From assembly GCA_000437755.1 (NCBI GenBank), contig FR900171.1, forward strand, positions 1-12,248: 12,248 nucleotides of DNA, in the 5' to 3' direction. Shown piece by piece: positions 1-7,600 of this stretch; position 1 is the stretch's first letter; each line of letters begins with the position of its first letter. The notes under the pieces are model-generated. The model did not search any database, was not told the DNA's origin, and saw only the letters and a list, made by a program, of their open reading frames with translations. The translations under genes and the position numbers were made by a program. The DNA comes from Roseburia sp. CAG:303 (GTDB lineage: Bacteria; Bacillota; Clostridia; Lachnospirales; Lachnospiraceae).

Positions 1-1
1 A

Positions 2-50
2 TTTGCATATACACTTACAAAAATTTTAATGTTTCGCAATTACCTATCAT
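2..50 (+). promoter_or_regulatory. Possible promoter region of the araC-type gene
   Basis: This is the only non-coding sequence upstream of the plus-strand regulator, and it is AT-rich. Two weak sigma-A-like readings can be made. One is TTTGCA (2-7), a 17-base spacer, then TTTAAT (25-30). The other is a lone TATCAT (45-50) with no good -35 partner. Neither is strong. The window edge may also cut away upstream operator sequence, so the promoter assignment is tentative. Confidence 0.25.
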
Positions 51-74
51 CTTTACTACGGAAAGGGGTTTACC

Positions 75-920
75 ATGAAAACTATTTTATTACATCCGGA
101 TGCCGCATTTCACTATAACTGGTGCGGCAAATTTGAATCACCTTCCCCGGAATGGATGCATCTGACCAGGGATCTGATTGATTTTGAATTTATTGCCGTT
201 ACGCAGGGCATTCTCTATATCGCAGATTCACACAGAGAATATGTTGTGAAAAAAGGAGAATATCTTCTTATGAGTCCCGATCGTTTCCAGCATGGCTATC
301 AGCAGAGTGACTGCCAGTTCTACTGGCTGCATTTCCAGATTCCGGAAGCTTCCTATGAAGTGCAGCACCCCAAACAGATGCCGGAAGACGGGAATATCGT
401 TCTTCCGGCTTATGGCTCACTATCCATTCCGGAACGTATCATCGTTCTGATGAAACAACTGCAGGATTCCGATCGCCGCTACCACAATCTCTTGTTAAAT
501 AATTCCCTTACTTCTGCCATTATTTATGAATTATACAGCCAAGGATCGGTATACAGAAAATTAAATGAACCGAAAAAATCCGCCCAGATTTACAATGATA
601 TCACGGATTATATCATTTATCATGCCTGTGAAAATATCCGGGTATCCCAGATTGCCGATTATTTCGGATATAACGAAAAATACCTGACCACCTTTTTCCG
701 CAGGCAGTCAGGTATCTCATTAAAGCAATTTATGATGCAGGCGAAGATGGATGCCGCCAAAGCAGAGCTTACGGACACCAACCACAGCATTTCACAGATT
801 GCATATAATGTAGGATTCAGCGATTCCCATAACTTTACCAATGCATTTAAGAAAATCACGGGACTTTCCCCGAGTGTTTACCGGGAAAGTTATGCAAAAC
901 GATCTCTGTTTTATAAATAA
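75..920 (+). CDS. AraC-family transcriptional regulator
   Basis: A 281-residue DNA-binding regulator with the standard AraC layout. The N-terminal part (about residues 10-110) is beta-rich and resembles the cupin-like effector-binding arm of sugar-responsive AraC proteins (for example GEYLLMSPDRFQHGY at 61-75). A helical linker follows. The C-terminal AraC DNA-binding domain spans about 175-275, with a first helix-turn-helix at about 188-210 (IRVSQIADYFGYNEKYLTTF) and a second at about 238-260 (SISQIAYNVGFSDSHNFTNA), then the family signature GLSPSVYRE (263-271). The start is supported by GAAAGGGG at 61-68, six bases before the ATG. Its target is not visible: no operon partner follows it, and the next gene converges on it. 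AraC proteins with this layout often control a nearby carbohydrate-uptake or glycosidase locus, so a target to the left of the window is plausible but is inference. Family certain, ligand unknown. Confidence 0.93.
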   Translation: MKTILLHPDAAFHYNWCGKFESPSPEWMHLTRDLIDFEFIAVTQGILYIADSHREYVVKKGEYLLMSPDRFQHGYQQSDCQFYWLHFQIPEASYEVQHPKQMPEDGNIVLPAYGSLSIPERIIVLMKQLQDSDRRYHNLLLNNSLTSAIIYELYSQGSVYRKLNEPKKSAQIYNDITDYIIYHACENIRVSQIADYFGYNEKYLTTFFRRQSGISLKQFMMQAKMDAAKAELTDTNHSISQIAYNVGFSDSHNFTNAFKKITGLSPSVYRESYAKRSLFYK

Positions 921-929
921 TGGAAACTC

Positions 930-2930
930 CTATTTTACCAGTAATTCCATAATCTTGTTTGTTCTTTCAATAAATTTTGTCATGGCTTCCGGACTGAGCT
1001 GTTCATGGCTGATAACGGCAAGGTCATATAACTGTTCGCACATCATCGGTACATTTTCGGAGTCTTTATTTTCCAGAATGTACTGAACCAGCGGATGGTT
1101 TGCATTCAGAACCAGTGTCAGCTTTGAACCAAACATGGACGGATCCATGCCTGCCATACCGTACATCTTCATCATTTCCTGCATACGTCTGCTTTCTTCG
1201 GAAAGTGTTACCATGGCTGAAATCTTCTCATCCTTTAATTTTTCCAGCTTCAGTTCGAGATTCTCATTGTTTAAAGCCTTCTTAAAGGTCTCTGTCAGAC
1301 TCTTCTGGTTTTCTTCCAGGGATTTCTTATCGTCCTCGGAAACCTCTTCCTTAAAGGTGTCATTCAGATCCGCATCAATTCTTAAGAACTTAACACCTTC
1401 GTTCTTCTGCTCCAGATGTGTGATAAACGGCTGGTCGATATTGTGTTTTAAGATAACGGCATCCGTACCTTCTTCCTTAAACATCCGGATATACTGTCCC
1501 TGCTGTACTTCATCCGTTACATAGAAGATTGTGTTTTCATGTTTCTCTTTGTTTTCTTCCAGACATTCCGGCAATGTCAGATATTTTCCATCCAGATTCT
1601 TAAAGAGGATGTAGTCCGTCATCTTCTCACAGAATTTTTCATCCTTTAAGCAGCCGAACTTGATGAATGGGCTGATGTCATCCCAGTATTTCTCATAGTT
1701 TTCCTTGTCTGTCTTGCACATGCCGGACAGTTTGTCTGCTACCTTCTTTGTGATATAATCAGAAATCTTCTTTACAAATCCGTCATTCTGCAATGCACTT
1801 CTTGATACATTTAACGGAAGGTCCGGACAGTCAATGACACCCTTTAAGAGCATCAGGAATTCCGGAATGACTTCTTTGATATTGTCTGCGATAAATACCT
1901 GGTTATTATACAGTTTGATCATTCCTTCGATGGAATCGTATTCGGTATTAATCTTCGGGAAGTAGAGAATACCTTTTAAGTTAAACGGATAATCCATGTT
2001 CAGGTGAATCCAGAACAGCGGCTCTTTAAAATCATGGAATACTTTTGTATAGAAGGATTTGTATTCCTCTTCGGTACATTCGTTTGGATGCTTTGCCCAG
2101 AGCGGATTCGTATCATTCAATGCAACCGGTCTCTTTAAGATCTTCTTCTTTGTCTGTGCCGGCTTTGTCACAACGGTTTCCTTTGTTCCGTCCTCGTTTT
2201 CTTTCTCCTCGGTTTCTTCCGGTTCTACCACGGTTTCAATGACAGTATCTTTTTCTGTCACTTCCTCCTCCGGTATGGTTTCGTACTGCGGTTCTGCCGT
2301 TTCATTCTCCAGGAAAATGGAAATCGGCATGAATGAACAGTATTTCTCAATGACTTCTCTTGCACGGTATTCATTACAGAACTCCACGCTGTCCTCATTC
2401 AGATATAAGGTAATCTCTGTACCGACGGTGTCCTTCCCGCTATCGTTCATTTCATAGGTTGTACCGCCGTCACAATCCCAGTGTACTGCCTTTGCTCCAT
2501 CCTTATAGGAAAGGGTATCGATTTCCACGCGGTCTGCTACCATGAATGCGGAATAGAAACCGAGTCCGAAATGTCCGATAATCTGGTCTTCATTTGTCTT
2601 GTCCTTATACTGTGCAAGGAATGCCTCTGCACCGGAAAAAGCGATCTGACAGATGTATTCTTCTACTTCTTCTGCGGTCATGCCAAGACCATTATCGATG
2701 AATTTCAAAGTTTTGTCCTTGTCATTTACCACGACTCTTACTTTAAATTCGGTATCGTCCGGAATCTGATATTCTCCCATCATATCCAGCTTCTTTAATT
2801 TTGTAATCGCATCGCATCCGTTGGAAATTAATTCACGGAAGAATATATCATGGTCGGAATACAACCACTTTTTAATAATCGGAAATATATTTTCACTGTT
2901 AATTGATAAGTTTCCCTGCTGATTTGCCAT
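930..2930 (-). CDS. htpG: Molecular chaperone HtpG (bacterial Hsp90)
   Basis: A 666-residue cytosolic ATP-dependent chaperone that remodels partly folded client proteins as a homodimer. The N-terminal GHKL ATPase domain shows RELISNGCDA (32-41, with the catalytic Glu33 and Mg-binding Asn37), DNGLGM (79-84), the lid motif GHFGLGFYSAFMVAD (119-133) and GTEITLYL (170-177). The middle domain has the catalytic-loop arginine in NVSRSALQ (Arg377). The C-terminal dimerisation domain carries a methionine-rich amphipathic stretch (about 583-599) typical of the client-facing helix. Between the N and middle domains lies an acidic then basic linker (about 214-268), longer than in E. coli HtpG. An in-frame upstream ATG at 2987 would add 19 residues, but it lies inside the promoter. 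The ATG at 2930 gives the canonical HtpG start (MANQQGNLSINSEN) and has AAGGAG upstream. Regulation by HrcA is suggested by the perfect CIRCE at 3002-3028. It converges with the AraC gene, 9 bases away. Confidence 0.98.
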   Translation of the reverse strand: MANQQGNLSINSENIFPIIKKWLYSDHDIFFRELISNGCDAITKLKKLDMMGEYQIPDDTEFKVRVVVNDKDKTLKFIDNGLGMTAEEVEEYICQIAFSGAEAFLAQYKDKTNEDQIIGHFGLGFYSAFMVADRVEIDTLSYKDGAKAVHWDCDGGTTYEMNDSGKDTVGTEITLYLNEDSVEFCNEYRAREVIEKYCSFMPISIFLENETAEPQYETIPEEEVTEKDTVIETVVEPEETEEKENEDGTKETVVTKPAQTKKKILKRPVALNDTNPLWAKHPNECTEEEYKSFYTKVFHDFKEPLFWIHLNMDYPFNLKGILYFPKINTEYDSIEGMIKLYNNQVFIADNIKEVIPEFLMLLKGVIDCPDLPLNVSRSALQNDGFVKKISDYITKKVADKLSGMCKTDKENYEKYWDDISPFIKFGCLKDEKFCEKMTDYILFKNLDGKYLTLPECLEENKEKHENTIFYVTDEVQQGQYIRMFKEEGTDAVILKHNIDQPFITHLEQKNEGVKFLRIDADLNDTFKEEVSEDDKKSLEENQKSLTETFKKALNNENLELKLEKLKDEKISAMVTLSEESRRMQEMMKMYGMAGMDPSMFGSKLTLVLNANHPLVQYILENKDSENVPMMCEQLYDLAVISHEQLSPEAMTKFIERTNKIMELLVK

Positions 2931-2941
2931 TTTAAAAACAT

Positions 2942-2947
2942 CTCCTT
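2942..2947 (-). promoter_or_regulatory. htpG ribosome binding site
   Basis: AAGGAG on the minus strand, followed by AT, gives near-complete pairing to the 16S rRNA end. It sits 11 bases before the ATG at 2930, a slightly long but workable spacing. It decides the htpG start in favour of 2930 over the in-frame ATG at 2987. Confidence 0.75.
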
Positions 2948-2965
2948 CATAAATACTTTTATGAT

Positions 2966-2994
2966 ATGATATCTCTATTTTCTGCAAATGTCAA
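2966..2994 (-). promoter_or_regulatory. Sigma-A-type promoter of htpG
   Basis: On the minus strand a consensus -35 box TTGACA (2994-2989) is followed by exactly 17 bases and then TATCAT (2971-2966), a 5-of-6 match to the -10 consensus. Transcription would begin near 2957-2960, giving a leader of about 28-30 bases that includes the htpG ribosome binding site. This is the best promoter match I found in the window. Its -35 box lies only 7 bases downstream of the CIRCE operator. Confidence 0.75.
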
Positions 2995-3001
2995 GAGGAA
3001 A

Positions 3002-3028
3002 TTAGCACTCATTTTCAGTGAGTGCTAA
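3002..3028. promoter_or_regulatory. CIRCE operator (HrcA binding site)
   Basis: TTAGCACTC, nine bases, then GAGTGCTAA: an exact match to the consensus CIRCE element recognised by the heat-shock repressor HrcA. The repeat extends by one more base pair on the outside (3001/3029) and one on the inside (3011/3019). It lies in the 102-base gap between the DUF5721-like gene and htpG, 71 bases upstream of the htpG start. CIRCE elements usually control groESL and dnaK operons, so this places htpG in the likely HrcA regulon here. Unlike most CIRCE sites, it lies upstream of the best-looking promoter rather than over the transcription start. It could also block read-through from the dxr-polC operon. 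hrcA itself is not in the window. Confidence 0.95.
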
Positions 3029-3032
3029 TAAT

Positions 3033-3536
3033 TTATACTTTGTTTATATTTTCATCCTTCTCTGTCCTCTCCAGCTCTATTGCCACCCGTTTATCCCATA
3101 CCCGCTCCAAGGTTTTATCCATGGTAAAGATATTCAGTGATGTCCCTGTAATACAGTTTAATTTCCCGTTTTCAAACACAATATTCAGATACAGTCCTCC
3201 GATATCCTGTCTGGTAAATCCCAGTTCCAGTCCATCTGTTATCTCCCGAAGTTCTTCCTCTGCCAGCTTCAGCACAAAGCGGAACTTCACCGGAGTCCTT
3301 TTTCCCTTAATAATTTCATAACAGATCGGCCGTAATTTCTTCCACTTTATGAGAAGCGGGCAGCCCAGCTCCTCGTATTCCTCCTCAGAATAGAAGGATT
3401 TCTGTACATGCCCGTCTATTTTAAACACGATATCTGTTACAATCTCTGCCTCCTGCACTTCATACTGATCGAAGTCCTCATGAAGCAGGAGTTTCGCCAT
3501 AAATCTTTTCACATCTTTTACATTAAAACTTTCCAT
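3033..3536 (-). CDS. Small conserved protein, resembles DUF5721 family
   Basis: A 167-residue protein with no signal peptide or membrane segment, so probably cytoplasmic. It resembles the DUF5721 family of Clostridia, with the typical opening (residues 1-20, VKDVKRFMAKLLL) and an FKIDGHV motif at 38-44, followed by an acidic patch (SEEEYEEL, 50-57) and a mixed alpha/beta C-terminal half. The function of the family is not known to me, and I assign none. The ATG at 3536 lies 4 bases after the stop codon of the C39 peptidase gene. The nearest good Shine-Dalgarno (GAGGAG, 3553-3558) is 16 bases away, too far for normal use, and a second AAGG is only two bases from the ATG. Translational coupling to the upstream gene is therefore likely. 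It is the last gene of the dxr-polC train. The family name comes from remembered sequence resemblance and needs a profile search. Confidence 0.8.
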   Translation of the reverse strand: MESFNVKDVKRFMAKLLLHEDFDQYEVQEAEIVTDIVFKIDGHVQKSFYSEEEYEELGCPLLIKWKKLRPICYEIIKGKRTPVKFRFVLKLAEEELREITDGLELGFTRQDIGGLYLNIVFENGKLNCITGTSLNIFTMDKTLERVWDKRVAIELERTEKDENINKV

Positions 3537-3540
3537 ATCC

Positions 3541-4608
3541 TTATTTTTTCTTCTCCTCTTTACCCAGGGCCCAGCCGCCCTTTATCTGATCGCTGATCTG
3601 CTTATAAGTAAATCCCGTATCCGATCTCTCCTTACTGTTTGGATCTTTTACATAAAACTTGCCGTTTTCATATTTGTATACAAGAATGAAATGTCCACCT
3701 TTTGTAAAGATTCCCGGTCCCATGCTTAAGATCACAAGCTTTCCGTCGTCCAGCGAGCTTTTGATGCTGTCCTCGGAAATACTGATCTGTTTGGAACTTA
3801 ATCCGAGTTTTTTTGCACCTCCAAGCATCAGATCCCAGGAACTTCCGACACCATCGACATAGTAGCCGTTTTCAGACGCAAACCGGCAGAGTGCAATCGG
3901 TGTATACTGGGTTTTTCCGGTCAGTGCAACCACTGCCATGGCAAGGCAGGTCGGGCCGCATCCGGAGTCTCCGATGACATTATCGCCATATTCGATATAG
4001 CCCCAGCGGTCATCCCACTGAATAAAGGTCGGCACTTCGCCTTTTACATATTCGGCGGAAATGTCCACGAAGGTCGGCTGCTCTTTTTCAATCTCCACCG
4101 GATACTTCAGGACGAAGTCGAGCACTTCCTCATATTTTACCAGAAATTCAATCATTGCCGGCGGATATGCCGCCTGATGCTCTATGATAAACTGCAGCCT
4201 TTCATCCTCCGTTTCACTGCTGTAGAGCCTGTCCTTCAATGCCTGCAGCATTTCCGGATCATTATCGTACATATACATACTCTCATCAATCGCAAGCTTT
4301 GATAAATCGACACTGTTGGAAACGACCTGCGGTGCCGTTGTTTCTTCCGTACCCGTCTGCCTGCTGCTTCCATCCTCTGTCTTCGGTGTGATTAACATTT
4401 TTCCCAGAAGAATTGCAATGCAGACAAGGCACACTGCCGTAAACACGGTAAAAATGCTTATCAGGGCGATCTGCTGCCGCTTCCTCTTTTTGTTCCTGCG
4501 TTCCCTTTCCTGTTTCCGGATTCTCTGCTGCTCCCGCTCTTCCCGCAGTCTCCGTTCTTCCAATATTTTACTTTTCTTTCCTCCGTTAAGTGGATTTAAT
4601 TCGCTCAT
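3541..4608 (-). CDS. Membrane-anchored C39-like cysteine peptidase
   Basis: A 355-residue single-pass membrane protein. Residues 11-45 form a strongly charged Arg/Glu/Lys-rich, probably coiled-coil cytoplasmic segment. One hydrophobic segment follows (about 46-70), then a Thr/Ser/Glu-rich spacer and a helical region (about 100-170). The C-terminal papain-like domain (about 190-350) matches the Peptidase_C39_2 pattern: PTFIQWDDRWGY leads into the nucleophile motif GDSGCGPTCLAM (213-224, Cys217), then GGHFILV (304-310, His306) and VKDPNS (320-325, Asp322). The charge pattern puts the peptidase domain outside the cell. It lacks the ABC-transporter parts of bacteriocin-processing C39 proteins and has no visible leader-peptide substrate nearby, so the substrate is unknown; an envelope role is inference. 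The start is supported by GAGAGG six bases upstream, and polC ends 21 bases before it. Confidence 0.88.
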   Translation of the reverse strand: MSELNPLNGGKKSKILEERRLREEREQQRIRKQERERRNKKRKRQQIALISIFTVFTAVCLVCIAILLGKMLITPKTEDGSSRQTGTEETTAPQVVSNSVDLSKLAIDESMYMYDNDPEMLQALKDRLYSSETEDERLQFIIEHQAAYPPAMIEFLVKYEEVLDFVLKYPVEIEKEQPTFVDISAEYVKGEVPTFIQWDDRWGYIEYGDNVIGDSGCGPTCLAMAVVALTGKTQYTPIALCRFASENGYYVDGVGSSWDLMLGGAKKLGLSSKQISISEDSIKSSLDDGKLVILSMGPGIFTKGGHFILVYKYENGKFYVKDPNSKERSDTGFTYKQISDQIKGGWALGKEEKKK

Positions 4609-4629
4609 CTCTAACCTCTCAATCGACTG

Positions 4630-7600
4630 TTACATCATATCAAACAACGATAACTGATTTGTTTCCGGAAGATCCCCGAAAAGTCCCAAATCACTCATCA
4701 AATCAATTACTGTCTTACTAACTTTTGTTCTCATTCTGAAATCGTCCTTCGATAAAAACTCTCCGTCTTTTGCTGCATCCACAACCGCTTCCGCAGCCTT
4801 ATCTCCCATTCCGTCAATCGTACTGAACGATGGAAGAAGCTTTCCGTCAATGACCTGGAATTTAGTCGCTTTTGACCGATACAGATCAATCGGCAGAAAT
4901 TCATATCCCCTTGCATACATTTCCTGTACAATCCTCATATCCTTGATCGCATCTTCTTCCTTCGGTGTAATCGTTCCGTTTTCTTTTTTCTTACGGTATT
5001 CCGCCAGAAAATATTCCAGCTTATCCCTTCCCTGGCACATCAGCTCATAGTTAAAAGAAGAAGCCCTGATACTGAAAAATGCCGCATAAAACGCCTGCGG
5101 GTAAAATACCTTGTAGTACGCAATACGCCATGCCATCATGACATATGCCGCCGCATGGGCTTTCGGGAACATATATTTAATCTTCCTACAGGACCAGATA
5201 TACCAGTCCGGCACACCTGCCGCCGTCATGGCATCCACCCATTCATCCTTCAGGCCTTTTCCCTTTCGTACCGACTCCATGATCGTGAAGGACAATTCCT
5301 TGTCCATTCCCTTTCCGATCAGATAGGTCATAATATCATCTCTCGTACAGATTGCCGTTGAAATGGTGGCCTTGCCCTCTTTAATGAGTGTCTGTGCATT
5401 GCCAAGCCATACATCCGTTCCGTGTGACAGGCCGGCGATACGCACAAGATCGGAAAAGTTCTTCGGCTGCGTGTCGATTAACATCTGCATGGCAAAATCC
5501 GTACCGAATTCCGGGATTCCCAATGCACCCAGCTTACATCCACCGATATCCTCCGGCTTGATTTTTAATGCCTCCGTTGTCTTAAACAGCGACATAACCT
5601 CTTTGCTGTCGAGTGGAATGGTCGTTGCATCCAGTCCGGTCAGATCCTCTAACATACGAATCATGGTCGGATCATCGTGTCCCAGAATATCAAGTTTTAA
5701 CAGGTTATGGTCAATGGAATGGTAATCAAAATGTGTAGTAATGGTCTTGACCGTCATATCATTTGCAGGATGCTGGATCGGGGTGAATTTGTAAATCTCT
5801 TCCCCATACGGAAGAACGATGATTCCGCCCGGGTGCTGTCCCGTGGTTCTTCTTACACCGACACAGCCCTGTACAATACGGTTGATTTCACACGGTCTTT
5901 TATGCTTGCCGCGTTCCTCATAATAATTCTTGACATAGCCATATGCCGTCTTATCCGCCAGTGTACCAATCGTTCCCGCACGAAAGGTCTGACCCTTTCC
6001 GAAGATAACTTCGGTATATTCATGTGCCTTACTCTGATACTCTCCGGAGAAATTCAGGTCGATATCCGGCTCTTTATTTCCCTTGAATCCCAGGAAGGTT
6101 TCAAACGGAATGTCAAATCCGGCCTTGATAAGTGGTTTTCCGCAGACCGGACAGTTTTTATCCGGCATATCACATCCAGAACCACCTGCATACTGTTTTA
6201 CGTCATCGGAATCAAAATCACTGTAATGACAGGATTCGCAGTAATAATGCGGACTTAATGGATTTACTTCCGTGATTCCCGCCATGGTGGCTACAAAGGA
6301 AGAGCCGACCGATCCACGCGATCCGACCAGATATCCGTCCTCATTTGATTTCCACACAAGCTTCTGTGCGATAATGTACATAACGGCAAATCCATTAGAA
6401 ATAATGGAATTCAGTTCTCTCTCCAGACGCTCCGTTACAATCTCCGGCAGTTCTTCTCCATACATGGAATGTGCCTTATTATAGCAGATGTCCCTTAACA
6501 TCTGGTCAGAATTTGGTATGACCGGAGGTGCTTTATCCGGATGCACCGGCGACAGCGGTTCTATCATGTCAGCGATTTTATTGGTATTCTCGATGACAAC
6601 CTGATGTGCCGTATCCGCACCGAGATAGGAAAATTCTGCCAGCATTTCTTCCGTTGTCCGTAAAAACAGCGGTGCCTGATCGTCCGCATCATCAAATCCT
6701 TTTCCTGCCATGATAATCCTGCGGTACACTTCATCCTCGGGATTCAGAAAATGTACGTCACAGGTTGCAACTACGGGTTTGTTAAATTTCTTTCCCAGCT
6801 CCACGATTTTTTTATTGATCTCAATCAGGTTTTCCATAGTTGTTTCGCCCTTGCGCACCATGAACAGATTGTTGCCATTTGGCTGGATTTCCAGATAATC
6901 ATAGAAATTCACCAGACGGGCGATTTCTTCCATGCTTTTTCCGCCATACACCGCCTGATACAATTCTCCCGCTTCACACGCAGAACCAATAATCAGTCCT
7001 TCTTTATATTTCAGATATTCACTTTTTGGAATCCTCGGCTGTCTGTGGAAATATTTTACATGGGAATCCGATACCAGACGGTATAAATGCCTTCTTCCCA
7101 GTTCATTTTTCGCCAGAATAATGGCATGGTGGGATGGCAGCTTCCGGATGGATTCCTCGGTTGACTGCGCCATCTTATTGACTTCATCCAGCCCCTTAAT
7201 TTCCCTCTCTTTTAACATTTCCACAAATTTTACAAAAATATGTGCCGTACATTCCGCATCGTCCACGGCGCGGTGATGATTCTCCAGCGATACTCCCAGT
7301 GCTTTGGCTACCGTATCCAGCTTAAAACGGTTTAAGGACGGAAGCAGCACTCTTGCCAGTGCCACGGTATCTACAATGGTACATTTCAGATCATAGCCCA
7401 GATCTGCGGAATTTTTAAAGATAAAACTCATATCAAAGTCCGCATTATGTGCCACCATTACGCAGCCTCTGGAAAATTCCAGAAAACGCGGCAGGATTTC
7501 TTCCACCGTTGCCGCATCCATCACCATGGAATCATTGATTCCCGTCAACTGCTCGATCCGGAACGGAATCGGGATCTTCGGATTGATAAATTCACTGAAC

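Noticed and set aside
920..950. ATGGAA/TTCCAT inverted repeat between the AraC gene and htpG as a bidirectional terminator
   Set aside because: The stem is only 6 A/T-rich base pairs with a 19-base loop and no U-tract, so it could easily be chance.
2931..2987. Longer htpG reading frame starting at the ATG at 2987
   Set aside because: The extra 19 residues are unlike any HtpG N-terminus and their codons overlap the -10 region and ribosome binding site of the promoter. The start at 2930 has AAGGAG upstream and the expected family sequence.
3001..3029. The hairpin as a simple intrinsic terminator
   Set aside because: The sequence is an exact CIRCE consensus, and the following tail is not a clean U-tract in either direction. 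Operator function explains it better, though a boundary role is raised as a finding.
3541..4608. C39 gene as part of a bacteriocin export system
   Set aside because: There is no ABC-transporter domain, no membrane-permease segment set, and no small double-glycine leader peptide gene nearby. It matches the stand-alone C39_2-like form.
5707..6258. Plus-strand open frame of 183 codons opposite polC
   Set aside because: It lies fully antisense to well-conserved polC sequence, including the zinc-binding and catalytic regions, and its translation shows no domain pattern. It is a shadow of the real gene.
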